A DNA stretch of 17,789 nt, from the NCBI GenBank assembly GCA_002316235.1, contig DCDD01000109.1:1-17789 (forward strand), written 5' to 3'. Positions 1 through 7,834 of this stretch are shown one piece after another (position 1 is the first letter of the stretch; each line of letters begins with the position of its first letter). A program made the translations under genes and the position numbers. This stretch comes from Bacteroidales bacterium UBA1064 (GTDB taxonomy: Bacteria > Bacteroidota > Bacteroidia > Bacteroidales > Tenuifilaceae). The notes beneath the pieces were generated by a model that saw only the letters and a list, made by a program, of their open reading frames with translations, was not told the DNA's origin and made no database searches.

Positions 1-496
1 CAACAGGCAAAGTAATCAGGCTAAACAGTGTTGTAAGGGCCAGCAATGCCACGCCTACAACCAGTATGGCCGGCATAGATTGAAGCAGAATGACTCCTGC
101 AAGCAAAATCCATTGAACCCATCGTGAAGCTACACTTACAACAGGTACAAGGGACGATCGCAGCTGAAGAAAGGCGTAGCTTTGTGCATGTTGAACCGCA
201 TGGCCGCACTCATGCGCGGCAACCGCAGCAGCGGCAATGTTGTGTCCGTTGTACACCGCGGGGCTTAAATTTATAGTCTTGTCAGTTGGGTTGTAATGGT
301 CGGTTAGCTGACCCGTGGTTGATATTACGCGCACATCAAAAATACCATGCTGCTTTAGCATCATCTCGGCCACCTCCTTGCCGGTCATACCTTGGGGGAG
401 GTCAATCTTCGAGTACCGTGCAAACCTTACCTTTAGCTGGTTGGATATCAGGAAGCTAAGCACGAAAAAAATAATCATTATCAGGTATATGCCCAT
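1..496 (-). CDS. YugP-type membrane zinc metallopeptidase (C-terminal part outside the window)
   Basis: Predicted membrane-embedded zinc-dependent peptidase of the YugP family; its physiological substrate is not established. Translating the minus strand from the ATG at 496 gives 165 residues running off the left edge; family members are about 220-230 residues, so roughly the last quarter is missing. Visible features are an N-terminal hydrophobic helix (about residues 2-17), a conserved segment around KIDLPQGMTGKEVA, the zinc site HECGHAVQH with HExxH at residues 95-99, and two hydrophobic helices after residue 125. The gene starts 46 bases after the stop of the upstream dehydrogenase on the same strand, with no TAnnTTTG box in the gap, so co-transcription with that gene is likely. 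Family assignment is confident; the cellular role is not. Confidence 0.88.
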   Translation of the reverse strand, partial: MGIYLIMIIFFVLSFLISNQLKVRFARYSKIDLPQGMTGKEVAEMMLKQHGIFDVRVISTTGQLTDHYNPTDKTINLSPAVYNGHNIAAAAVAAHECGHAVQHAQSYAFLQLRSSLVPVVSVASRWVQWILLAGVILLQSMPAILVVGVALLALTTLFSLITLPV

Positions 497-542
497 GGTG
501 TTTAATTTTTATTTTGGTTAGAATTTCATCCTTTACCTACGT

Positions 543-1631
543 TTATTTACTACTAAAAACAGAAAGTGGCTCAACGGCAAGTTTCTCGGCCACTTCGTTA
601 AGATCGTTGAGAACTTGAGGCAATATTGTAATACCTTCCTTTGATTTTATCCTCTCGTTTTCCCTTTCTGGATCACCGGGGATGAGTACTGGCGGCTGGT
701 TTACCCCGCTTTTTGCTGCACGGAATGTTTTAATCCATTCGTCCATCATTAGCTTAAACTCGTTGGCTGGGCGAAAGGCATCAATACGAATAGCACCGAA
801 AAAATGCCCAAGTCCTTTGCCAACGGAATGTTCAGGAATGGGGAGGTAGGGAACCTGTGGAGGCACAAATGGGCCAAAGTTGGCACCTGAAAGTACGGCC
901 GAAAAAATATCAACTATTGAGGTCAGGCAGTATCCCTTGTGGCTTCCATGCTCATAGTCTCCTCCAAGCGGTAGTATTCCACCGCCGTGAAGCAAGGTGT
1001 CCGGATCGTCGGTGGGCTTTCCAAGTCCATCCTGAACAAGTCCGATAGGTGCTTTTTCGCCCTTTTTAGCCATTAGAGCCAGCTTGCCGCGGGCTATTGG
1101 GGCTGTGGCAAAATCGGCCACAAAGGGTGGCTGTTCTAAGGCTGGAATGGCCACTGCTATGGGATTTGTTCCTAAAAGCTTGCTCGTTGAAAAGGTTGGA
1201 ACTACCAGGGGATTGGCATTGGTCATGCTAATACCAATCATATCCTGCTCAAGCGCCATCATGGCGTAGTATCCAGCAATTCCATAGTGGTTGCTGTTTT
1301 GGGTTGCAACCCATCCCGTTCCGGCAACTTTTGCCTTTTCTATTGCCAGGCGCATGGAGTAAAGTCCTGCTACAGGCCCCAGTGCATTATCACCATCAAC
1401 TGTAGCAGTTGATGGAGTTTCATGTATCGTTTTTACAGATGGCCTGGTGTTTATCCTCCCGGCAGCCACCATTTGGTAGTAGTCCTTCACCCGCATTACT
1501 CCATGTGATGGAATTCCTCGAAGTTCTGCTGCTACCAGTAGGTCTGCAACGGATTTTGCATCCATTTCCGAACAACCCATCCGCTCAAACAGCAGGCTAA
1601 TGTAGCTCTTAAGTTTAAGATAATCGATCAT
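543..1631 (-). CDS. Ldh family (malate/L-lactate dehydrogenase, pfam02615-type) NAD(P)-dependent oxidoreductase
   Basis: Cytoplasmic NAD(P)H-dependent 2-hydroxyacid dehydrogenase of the LDH2/MDG2 superfamily, which is unrelated to classical Rossmann-fold lactate dehydrogenases. Substrates in the family include malate, L-lactate, ureidoglycolate and 2,3-diketo-L-gulonate; the sequence alone does not say which applies here. The 362-residue protein has the family length and motifs: RGIPSHGVMR (His43) near the N terminus, NSNHYGIAGYY (His115, the proposed catalytic His region), a GTNPIAVAIP cofactor-region motif and DFATAPIARGK. The reading frame stays open upstream to 1724, but the start at 1631 is chosen because homologues begin close to MIDYLKLKSY and because a promoter-like TATCTTTG box sits at 1652-1659, inside the longer frame. 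The yugP-like gene follows 46 bases downstream, and folC is divergent across a 427-base gap. Confidence 0.9.
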   Translation of the reverse strand: MIDYLKLKSYISLLFERMGCSEMDAKSVADLLVAAELRGIPSHGVMRVKDYYQMVAAGRINTRPSVKTIHETPSTATVDGDNALGPVAGLYSMRLAIEKAKVAGTGWVATQNSNHYGIAGYYAMMALEQDMIGISMTNANPLVVPTFSTSKLLGTNPIAVAIPALEQPPFVADFATAPIARGKLALMAKKGEKAPIGLVQDGLGKPTDDPDTLLHGGGILPLGGDYEHGSHKGYCLTSIVDIFSAVLSGANFGPFVPPQVPYLPIPEHSVGKGLGHFFGAIRIDAFRPANEFKLMMDEWIKTFRAAKSGVNQPPVLIPGDPERENERIKSKEGITILPQVLNDLNEVAEKLAVEPLSVFSSK

Positions 1632-1651
1632 AAATGGCAATTTATCTTTTA

Positions 1652-1659
1652 CAAAGATA
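1652..1659 (-). promoter_or_regulatory. Candidate Bacteroidota -7 element (TATCTTTG) for the Ldh-family gene
   Basis: Read on the minus strand, the box TATCTTTG fits TAnnTTTG exactly and lies 20 bases before the chosen ATG at 1631. No clear TTTG -33 box is visible 17-23 bases further upstream, so this is a half-match only. Confidence 0.45.
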
Positions 1660-2058
1660 ATGAATGTAAGTATTTTTAGAGGTCTAGCTATTGGTTCCGT
1701 ATAGCCAACTGTGTAACAAAACAAACCGTAATAAGCTTACTGTCAAGGTATAATATTTTGTTAAGTGTTTGCCGGTTTTTTAATTTAACAAAATTTAAAT
1801 CGCTTTGAAAGGTTAAACGTGCAATACACTCAAAAAGGCATAATGGAAAGCAAATCACAAGCACTATAGAAGTTTTCGATATTACAACCTGTAGCTGTTT
1901 GCGGACGTTTTTTAATATGATTGATGGTGAGTGGATTTGATGCAAAGGATATTAGGTTCAATACATCTTTGAGCAACACTTGAAGAATGTTTATACCCTG
2001 GCTAACCAAGAGAACATAGCTATAATTTTTTGATTAAAATTGTGCGAAATTTTTTGTT
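1660..2058. other. A/T-rich divergent intergenic region, no gene recognised
   Basis: About 400 bases separate the Ldh-family gene (minus) from folC (plus). An 85-codon frame on the minus strand (1688-1945) has no recognisable motif, no promoter box at a suitable distance and a composition typical of random A/T-rich translation, so it is not called. A short inverted repeat GCTAT/ATAGC occurs around 1686-1705. No convincing tRNA, riboswitch or terminator structure was seen. A folC promoter must lie at the right end, but no exact TAnnTTTG box is present there. Confidence 0.5.
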
Positions 2059-3342
2059 ATGACCTATAATGAAGCGTTAGACTACATGGTGTCGCAGCTA
2101 CCCATGTTTCATCGCGTTGGCAAAGCTGCCTACAGGGCAGACCTGGGTAATGCGTTGGTGCTGGATGAATTTTTTGGTCATCCTCATCAAAAGTTTGCAT
2201 CCATTCATATTGCGGGAACCAATGGAAAGGGCAGCACATCCCACATGCTCGCATCGGTTCTTCAGCAAGCTGGATACAAGGTTGGGCTTTACACTTCTCC
2301 TCACCTTAAGGATTTCCGTGAGCGAATAAGAATCAATGGTGAAATGATTTCACAGGTTGAGGTTACTCGATTCGTGGAGGAGTATCGGGCGCTTTTCGAC
2401 AGGGTAAAACCTTCGTTTTTTGAGATGACTGTTGCCATGGCATTCGACTACTTCGCACGTCGAAACGTTGAGGTTGCTGTGGTGGAGGTGGGACTTGGTG
2501 GAAGGCTTGATTCAACCAATATCATTACCCCAATCCTTTCGGTTATCACGAGCATTGGTCTCGACCACACCGATTTACTGGGAAGTACACTTCCTCAAAT
2601 TGCCGGGGAAAAGGCAGGTATAATAAAAAGGGGTATTCCGGTTGTCGTAAGCCAACTTCAGCCCGAAATTGCTGATGTTTTTACTAGTAAGGCTGGTGAA
2701 ATGCAATCACCTCTTGTTTTTGCCGACTCAGAATATAAAGTTCGAGAAATGAGCTATTCCGCTTCTGGCACGCAAACCTTTCTGGTGGACCATGGGGGAA
2801 ATCCTGAGCAGTGGGATACAGATCTCATGGGGAGCTACCAGCGATTAAATCTACCAGGGGTTCTTGCCGCGCTTGATGTTTTAAGGAATGAAGGATACAG
2901 GATTACATCCGATGCCCAGAAGCAGGGTCTCAGGATGGTGCAACAGCTCACCGGCCTGATGGGTCGATGGCAAAAACTTCAGGATAGGCCATTAATATAC
3001 TGTGATACAGGACATAACGTAGATGGTATAACCATGGTGATGGAGCAAATCCACCGGATGAGCTACGCTAAGCTTCATGTTGTTTTGGGTATGGTTGCCG
3101 ATAAGGACATTGATGGCATGCTTAGCATACTGCCTGCCGATGCCATTTACTACTTTACCCGTGCAGCCCTTCCCCGTGCTCTGGACCAGAATATATTGAA
3201 GACTAAAGCCAAGGGTTTTGGATTGAAAGGTGAAGCATATCCTACCGTTGCCCAGGCCCTTGAGGCAGCCAAGGGAAGTGCTAATGAGGACGATCTTATC
3301 TATGTTGGCGGAAGCACTTTTGTAGTGGCCGAAGTGGTGTAG
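2059..3342 (+). CDS. folC: Bifunctional folylpolyglutamate synthase/dihydrofolate synthase
   Basis: Cytoplasmic ATP-dependent Mur-ligase-family enzyme that joins L-glutamate to dihydropteroate and/or extends the polyglutamate tail of reduced folates. The 427-residue protein has the expected length. The P-loop GTNGKGS is at residues 53-59, followed by YTSPHLKDFRERI (79-90), the family-specific folate/ATP region. Further on are VVEVGLGGRLDSTN and SIGLDHTDLLG, the latter with the Mg-binding His, then the GEKAGIIK segment. The C-terminal ligase domain includes CDTGHNVDG, the FolC counterpart of the DxAHN motif. The ATG at 2059 gives the normal N terminus. The gene is monocistronic in appearance: the next feature is a tRNA with its own promoter beginning 22 bases after the stop. 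Whether the enzyme has both activities cannot be read from the sequence. Confidence 0.95.
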   Translation: MTYNEALDYMVSQLPMFHRVGKAAYRADLGNALVLDEFFGHPHQKFASIHIAGTNGKGSTSHMLASVLQQAGYKVGLYTSPHLKDFRERIRINGEMISQVEVTRFVEEYRALFDRVKPSFFEMTVAMAFDYFARRNVEVAVVEVGLGGRLDSTNIITPILSVITSIGLDHTDLLGSTLPQIAGEKAGIIKRGIPVVVSQLQPEIADVFTSKAGEMQSPLVFADSEYKVREMSYSASGTQTFLVDHGGNPEQWDTDLMGSYQRLNLPGVLAALDVLRNEGYRITSDAQKQGLRMVQQLTGLMGRWQKLQDRPLIYCDTGHNVDGITMVMEQIHRMSYAKLHVVLGMVADKDIDGMLSILPADAIYYFTRAALPRALDQNILKTKAKGFGLKGEAYPTVAQALEAAKGSANEDDLIYVGGSTFVVAEVV

Positions 3343-3363
3343 TGATATTTTTTCAAAAAAAAA

Positions 3364-3394
3364 TTTGCTGATTTAAAATTTTAGGCTACCTTTG
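3364..3394 (+). promoter_or_regulatory. Bacteroidota-type promoter of the tRNA-Val gene
   Basis: TTTG at 3364-3367, a 19-base spacer and TACCTTTG at 3387-3394 match the primary sigma factor consensus TTTG-N19-TAnnTTTG of this phylum without mismatch. Transcription should begin a few bases downstream, about 35 bases before the mature tRNA 5' end. The promoter starts only 22 bases after the folC stop. Confidence 0.85.
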
Positions 3395-3434
3395 CTCCGC
3401 ATTTCAAACGAGAGTGCAGTCAAAATAAAGTATT

Positions 3435-3509
3435 GGGAGCTTAGCTCAGCTGGTTTAGAGCACCTGCCCTACAAGCAGGGGGTCATAGGTTCGAACCCTA
3501 TAGCTCCCA
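3435..3509 (+). tRNA. tRNA-Val, anticodon UAC, with C at position 33
   Basis: A full cloverleaf can be drawn: acceptor GGGAGCT (3435-3441) with AGCTCCC (3502-3508); D-stem GCTC/GAGC; anticodon stem CCTGC (3463-3467) with GCAGG (3475-3479); five-base variable region; T-stem ATAGG/CCTAT around TTCGAAC; discriminator A at 3509. The anticodon loop is CCTACAA, which places anticodon TAC at 3470-3472. CCA is not encoded. The base at position 33 (3469) is C instead of the near-universal U33, which is discussed as a finding. A terminator follows at once. Confidence 0.93.
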
Positions 3510-3525
3510 CAAAAAAAAATTTAAA

Positions 3526-3559
3526 CCGCATACATTCTTTCAATGTAGGCGGTTTTTTT
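3526..3559. terminator. Bidirectional intrinsic terminator between tRNA-Val and murF
   Basis: CCGC-A-TACATT (3526-3536) pairs with AATGTA-G-GCGG (3542-3552) around the loop CTTTC, with one A/G mismatch. It is followed on the plus strand by seven T (3553-3559). On the minus strand the same hairpin is followed by a run of T opposite the A-run at 3511-3519, about 35 bases after the murF stop. It can therefore end both convergent transcripts. Confidence 0.88.
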
Positions 3560-3594
3560 ATTGGATGATTTTTTTTTGGTTACGGAAGGGTATT

Positions 3595-4884
3595 CTATAA
3601 AACGTCCAGTACACGTTCAAGCCCTACACCCCGCGAACCCTTTAAAAGAATGGTTGCATTTGCCACTTCGTGGCTTAGGAAGTACTCAGCACATGCTTTG
3701 GCGTCTGCGAACCAGCCGTAGCTGCTATTTATTCCCGAAAAGTTTTGTCCAATGAGAAAAACCTGTGTTGCCCCAAGCGATTCAAGCAGTTTAACCACTT
3801 TCTTATGTTCACTTTCGGCGTAGCTGCCTAGCTCCAGCATTTCGCCAAGGATAATTATCTTATTGGGACTCTCAAGAGAGGTGAAGTTGCGTACTGCCGC
3901 CTCCATGCTGGTTGGGTTGGCATTATAGGCATCCATTATCACCGTATTGCGCTTTGTTTGTATAAGCTGTGAACGGCTGTTAGAAGGATTATACTCCTCA
4001 ATGGCATTTTTAATAAGTTCCGGCTTTACTCCAAAGTGAAGGCCAACAGCAATAGCTGCTTCAATATTTTCAATGTTGTAGCTTCCCACCAGCTTTGTTT
4101 TAATGTCCATGGGCTTATCTGTACCTGCCATTTCAACATTAACAGAAATGAATGGTGTATCATGCTGGTTTGTTACCTTTATGCTTTTACAATAGTTGGA
4201 ATACTCCAGCTTGTTGGCTATGCCGATTCCCATGACAAGCTGTTTAAGCACTTCATTGTGCTGGTTGTAGATAATCAAACCCTTGTGCCGGGCGATGTAG
4301 TCATACAACTCGCCCTTTGTCCTTACCACTCCTTCGTACGACCCGAAACCTTCGAGGTGTGCCTTTCCAATGTTGGTGATTATCCCGATATCGGGTGCTG
4401 CTATTGAGGCTAACTCTGCAATATCCCCGGGATGGCTAGCACCCATTTCCACAATGGCAACTTCTACATCAGCCGTAAGGGAAAGAAGCGTTAGCGGAAC
4501 CCCAATTTGGTTATTCAAATTTCCTTTTGTAGCAACCGCATGGTATTTTTTTGAGAGAACGCATTGAATCAGCTCCTTGGTGGTGGTTTTACCGTTGGTC
4601 CCGGTTATACCAATTATTTTGGCTTTTAGTTGTTTCCGGTGATGGTTAGCGAGCTCCTGTAGGGTTTTTAGGGTGTTTTCAACCAAAATGCAATCATGCG
4701 TCATAAAGGTTGGATTGTCGATTACAGCCAAGGATGCTCCATTATTTAATGCTTGTTCTGCAAACTTATTCCCATCAAATTTGTCTCCTTTCAAGCCAAA
4801 AAATATTGCACCTTTAGGAATGCTTCGGCTGTCGGTGGCAACTGAGCCATGATTTAGGTAGTGGTGGTAGAGTTCTTCAAGCAT
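3595..4884 (-). CDS. murF: UDP-N-acetylmuramoyl-tripeptide--D-alanyl-D-alanine ligase
   Basis: Cytoplasmic ATP-dependent ligase that adds D-Ala-D-Ala to UDP-MurNAc-tripeptide, the last step in making the soluble peptidoglycan precursor. The 429 residues show the three Mur-ligase domains: an N-terminal substrate domain with TDSR (17-20) and FFGLKGDKFDG, a central ATPase domain with P-loop GTNGKTT (95-101), NLNNQIGVPLTLL and IVEMGASHPGDI, and a C-terminal domain with MDAYNANPTSM, LGEMLELG and KGSRG near the end. DAYNANP and the LGEMLELG motif separate MurF from MurC/D/E and FolC. It lies downstream of gldJ on the same strand, but a perfect hairpin terminator and a separate promoter lie between them, so it is probably transcribed on its own. 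From memory, murF is also found beside gldJ in flavobacteria, suggesting conserved order. Confidence 0.95.
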   Translation of the reverse strand: MLEELYHHYLNHGSVATDSRSIPKGAIFFGLKGDKFDGNKFAEQALNNGASLAVIDNPTFMTHDCILVENTLKTLQELANHHRKQLKAKIIGITGTNGKTTTKELIQCVLSKKYHAVATKGNLNNQIGVPLTLLSLTADVEVAIVEMGASHPGDIAELASIAAPDIGIITNIGKAHLEGFGSYEGVVRTKGELYDYIARHKGLIIYNQHNEVLKQLVMGIGIANKLEYSNYCKSIKVTNQHDTPFISVNVEMAGTDKPMDIKTKLVGSYNIENIEAAIAVGLHFGVKPELIKNAIEEYNPSNSRSQLIQTKRNTVIMDAYNANPTSMEAAVRNFTSLESPNKIIILGEMLELGSYAESEHKKVVKLLESLGATQVFLIGQNFSGINSSYGWFADAKACAEYFLSHEVANATILLKGSRGVGLERVLDVL

Positions 4885-5009
4885 GGGTTGGGTATTTATA
4901 TCCTGTTTTTTATTATTAAGTTGATTAACTTAGGTTCTTTACTGGGTGTGTATGTGGTTGATGGTGATGGTAAACTTTTATAGCTTGGTTGTAGGGTAGG
5001 GGTAATATA

Positions 5010-5040
5010 CAAATGTAAGGCTTGTCAATGGCATCGGAAA
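5010..5040 (-). promoter_or_regulatory. Candidate murF promoter (TTTC-N19-TACATTTG)
   Basis: On the minus strand, TTTC (5040-5037), 19 bases and TACATTTG (5017-5010) match the phylum consensus with one mismatch in the -33 box and ideal spacing. It lies downstream of the gldJ terminator and implies a murF leader of roughly 120 bases, in which no structure was recognised. Confidence 0.6.
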
Positions 5041-5070
5041 TTCTTTTAAAGGTTATACCTTCAAAAAGCA

Positions 5071-5096
5071 GAAAACCTCATGTTTATGAGGTTTTC
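5071..5096 (-). terminator. Intrinsic terminator of gldJ
   Basis: GAAAACCTCAT (5071-5081) and ATGAGGTTTTC (5086-5096) form a perfect 11-bp stem with a four-base loop. On the minus strand it is followed by TGCTTTTTG, a T-rich tail, and lies about 35 bases after the gldJ stop. Confidence 0.85.
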
Positions 5097-5129
5097 TCGA
5101 TATTAATTGAAGTGTTTCCAAAAAAAACG

Positions 5130-6641
5130 TTACTCGCCTCTTTGACGGGCAGACTGGGGGCCAACAGCCTCCATTGCGCAACGAAATCCGATATCGTTGG
5201 TTGAAGAGGCTTCGTCCAGATACCTTCTGGTGGCGGGACTCAACCAGTAGGCTCTATCCTTCCAGGAACCACCCTTGTAAACTCTAACATGGTCGTTAAT
5301 GAGGCTGGTCATGCCGGCACCTTTTGCATCAGGTTTACCCTGATCGTACATGGCGTTAGAATCTTTGGTTTTAAGGGTTTCCCCTTCGACATAGTTTAGA
5401 GTAGAAGCAACGTCGCCATCCTTATAGTTAATATAGTAGGCCTTGTTATAGTTTCGCCTGTTGGCAGCTTCTTCCTCGGTAACCTCCCTGTATGGAATTC
5501 TACCCAGGCTATCCTTTTTTGCAAAGTTGCCTTCTTTATCATATGGGGTTTTGAATACATTTCCACGAAATGGTCTAATCTCGTCAAAGTCTTCGTAGCT
5601 TAAAGGACGGTAAACGTCGAGCACCCACTCGTTGACATTACCGGCCATGTTATAAAGCCCGTAATCGTTAGGCCAGTAGGACTTAACAGGACCAGGGAAG
5701 GTATTCTGGTCGTTTAGGTTTCCAGCAAGTCCCATGTAGTCGCCGCGTCCCCTGACAAAGTTTGCCATCATTTGTCCCCTGTTCTTAGATTCAGAGTTTC
5801 TAACGTTGTGGCCATTCCATGGGTAGATGCGGCGCTCAACCATTCGTTCTTCGTAGGTATTCCCAACTAATCCTGAAGCTGCAAATTCCCACTCGGCTTC
5901 GGTTGGGAGGCGGTATTTTGGCAGCAGGATGCCATCTTCAAAGCGAACCGGACGGCCTTCGGGCTGCTCGGGGTTAAGGCTTGGCAAATTTTCCTTAACT
6001 TTTCCCACATATTGACCGGCAAGGTAGGCTTCGGTGTTGAAAACATCATCACCCTTTTGCCCGAGTTCTATTTCAAGAATTCCCTTTTGAACAAGCAGCA
6101 TTTCATTTACCCGATCGGTACGCCACTGGCAGTAGTCATTTGCCTGAAGCCAATTTACGCCAACAACGGGATAGTCGTTATATGCAGGGTGACGGAAGTA
6201 ATCGGTAACGAATGGTTCGTTATAGCCCAATGGGGATCGCCAAACCAGCGTATCTGGAAGAGCCTGCTTTATTACCTGCGGGTAGTCCGAATAAACGCGT
6301 TTAAGCCAGTATATGTATTCCCGCCAGTCAACGTTACTAACCTCTGTTTCATCCATGTAGAAAGAGGTTACGGTTACCCTTCTGGGCTTGGCATTCCAAT
6401 CGTACATTAAGTCCTGTTCAACCCGACCCATAATGTAGGTTCCACCCTCAATGAACACCAATCCTGGGCCGGCTTCCGGTTTCCAGTCGGTAACAACTTC
6501 AAAACCACCTTCGTCGGGCGAATTGTATGCCCATCCGGTTTTTGATGATACGTTTGACCCCCCCTTACCAGAAATTCCACATGAAGTAAGCCCCAACATG
6601 GCTACCAAAATAAGGCTTAATGGTTTATTCTTTAAGTTCAT
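5130..6641 (-). CDS. gldJ: Gliding motility / T9SS lipoprotein GldJ
   Basis: Outer-membrane lipoprotein needed for type IX secretion and, where present, gliding in Bacteroidota; it is related to GldK/PorK. The 503-residue protein begins with a lipoprotein signal ending in LTSC (lipidated Cys21). The rest is a formylglycine-generating-enzyme (SUMF1)-like domain: FIEGGTYIMGRVEQD (64-77), YMDETEVSN (95-103), RLPTEAEWEFA (244-254), NMAGNVNEWV (331-340), KGGSW (456-460), GFRCA (485-489). Where active FGE enzymes carry two catalytic cysteines just after GGS, this protein has AYWLSPATRRY, so it is predicted to be a non-enzymatic scaffold, as accepted for GldJ/GldK. GldJ is chosen over GldK because of the MGRVEQD..YDW signature and the porU-porV neighbourhood, which matches the gldJ-porU-porV arrangement of Flavobacterium johnsoniae. 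It has its own promoter and terminator. Confidence 0.9.
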   Translation of the reverse strand: MNLKNKPLSLILVAMLGLTSCGISGKGGSNVSSKTGWAYNSPDEGGFEVVTDWKPEAGPGLVFIEGGTYIMGRVEQDLMYDWNAKPRRVTVTSFYMDETEVSNVDWREYIYWLKRVYSDYPQVIKQALPDTLVWRSPLGYNEPFVTDYFRHPAYNDYPVVGVNWLQANDYCQWRTDRVNEMLLVQKGILEIELGQKGDDVFNTEAYLAGQYVGKVKENLPSLNPEQPEGRPVRFEDGILLPKYRLPTEAEWEFAASGLVGNTYEERMVERRIYPWNGHNVRNSESKNRGQMMANFVRGRGDYMGLAGNLNDQNTFPGPVKSYWPNDYGLYNMAGNVNEWVLDVYRPLSYEDFDEIRPFRGNVFKTPYDKEGNFAKKDSLGRIPYREVTEEEAANRRNYNKAYYINYKDGDVASTLNYVEGETLKTKDSNAMYDQGKPDAKGAGMTSLINDHVRVYKGGSWKDRAYWLSPATRRYLDEASSTNDIGFRCAMEAVGPQSARQRGE

Positions 6642-6671
6642 AACTATTTATTTTTACCCTTAAAATAAGTT

Positions 6672-6704
6672 CAAATATAGTGATAAAAAATTGTTTACCA
6701 CAAT
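6672..6704 (-). promoter_or_regulatory. Candidate gldJ promoter (ATTG-N21-TATATTTG)
   Basis: In the 79-base gap between porP-like and gldJ, the minus strand has TATATTTG at 6679-6672, an exact TAnnTTTG, 30 bases before the gldJ ATG. ATTG at 6704-6701 stands 21 bases upstream with one mismatch to TTTG. Confidence 0.6.
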
Positions 6705-6720
6705 GTAGTAACGTAAAAAA

Positions 6721-7701
6721 TTAAAATTTCGGACATTTAATGTACTTATATTTACTTTTTCCCTTTTTATACTCAAAATTCCATCCCAGGGTTACCTCAT
6801 GCGATGAGGTTGGTAATCCTCTAAGGCCATACTTCATTATGCTGAAGTCGTAGCTATAGCCCATTCTAAACAAATCGTCGGTGTACCCGATCGTGAAAAT
6901 AAATGAATGGCTGTTCAGGCTTAGGTTTTCCCTTAGCCAAAATCCTCCCACCAACCAGTGCCGGGAAAGGTAGAACCCAATGTTTAGCTGGTTAAACTTG
7001 GCTTGTTGAATGTATATTATGTTCGGTGACAGCAGGAGAACCTCTTTAAATTTGTACCATTTATACAGGTTGAAGTCAGCGCCAATATGAACGGTGTACT
7101 TCCGTGGTATGTAAGCTTTTGTGTCCTGGTAGGTTGCCTCCACGGGCTCCAGAAGGTGGTGAACAGCTATTCCTCCATAAAAATTTTCAAAATCCCCCGC
7201 TACTCCAAGACTGAAATCATAGTTCCATGTTGTTATTCCCGAAGTATTATAAGTACCGGTTACATCTCCATTTATATCGATCATATCCGGAAATACAAGC
7301 CCCGAGTAGTTACGGGTACGCACAATGCCACTTGTTTGAATACCAAAACGCAAATGTGAGTTATAGGAAGGCTGAATCCCGTAAGCATAGACCAAATCTA
7401 CCGTGGTGCGGCTAAACACTCCCTTGCCCTCCACATCGGCTACAATATTGAGTCCCACACCGCTTTTTATAGATTGAATTGTCCTGTCAAAGCTAACCCC
7501 ATAGGTAGAGTAGGGCATATCAATCATGGTCCATTGATTTCTGTAAACAACTCCTAGTCGCATGTATTTGCTAGCGCCGGCGTAAGCGGGGTTTAGATAA
7601 AGAGGGTTGAAAAATAGCTGGGAAAATATTGGATCTTGCCCAAATACCCTTATTGATGTAACCATTGTTATACCTATAGCAACAAAAAATTTTCTAAACA
7701 T
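6721..7701 (-). CDS. PorP/SprF family T9SS outer-membrane protein
   Basis: Predicted outer-membrane beta-barrel of the PorP/SprF family. PorP is a T9SS component and SprF helps export large type-B CTD adhesins such as SprB; genomes usually carry several paralogs. The 326-residue protein starts with a signal peptide (about residues 1-21, ending RVFG) followed by the family hallmark QDPIFSQLFFNPLYLNPAYAG. The remainder is alternating beta-strand sequence rich in aromatic residues, as expected for a barrel. The start at 7701 is the only one giving a complete signal peptide. It is divergent from porU (about 130 bases between starts) and upstream of gldJ on the same strand. No SprB-like adhesin or OmpA-type partner gene is adjacent, so whether this is the core PorP or a substrate-specific SprF paralog cannot be decided. 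Confidence 0.88.
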   Translation of the reverse strand: MFRKFFVAIGITMVTSIRVFGQDPIFSQLFFNPLYLNPAYAGASKYMRLGVVYRNQWTMIDMPYSTYGVSFDRTIQSIKSGVGLNIVADVEGKGVFSRTTVDLVYAYGIQPSYNSHLRFGIQTSGIVRTRNYSGLVFPDMIDINGDVTGTYNTSGITTWNYDFSLGVAGDFENFYGGIAVHHLLEPVEATYQDTKAYIPRKYTVHIGADFNLYKWYKFKEVLLLSPNIIYIQQAKFNQLNIGFYLSRHWLVGGFWLRENLSLNSHSFIFTIGYTDDLFRMGYSYDFSIMKYGLRGLPTSSHEVTLGWNFEYKKGKSKYKYIKCPKF

Positions 7702-7834
7702 TTTATTATCAGTAGCTAAATATTTTGTTGATAATAATTATGAATCCTTTGCCGTTTTTATTGTTCTTGTAACTCGTAAAAGTAAAATAAAGTTTTTATT
7801 TATTTGCAACAGCAAAATCAATTTGGTGATGTGC

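Noticed and set aside
1632..1724. Longer start for the Ldh-family gene at 1724
   Set aside because: The added 31 residues have no family counterpart, and the promoter-like TATCTTTG box would lie inside the coding region.
1688..1945. 85-codon minus-strand frame in the intergenic region
   Set aside because: No recognisable motif, no promoter box at a sensible distance and A/T-rich random-looking composition.
4036..4407. 123-codon plus-strand frame antisense to murF
   Set aside because: It is fully inside the strongly supported murF gene on the other strand and has no domain features.
6012..6410. 132-codon plus-strand frame antisense to gldJ
   Set aside because: It is a shadow of gldJ codons with no recognisable protein features.
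7607..7834. Upstream extension of the porU frame by 76 codons
   Set aside because: It overlaps the 5' end of the divergent porP/sprF gene, lacks homologous character and would bury the signal peptide that begins at 7829/7835.
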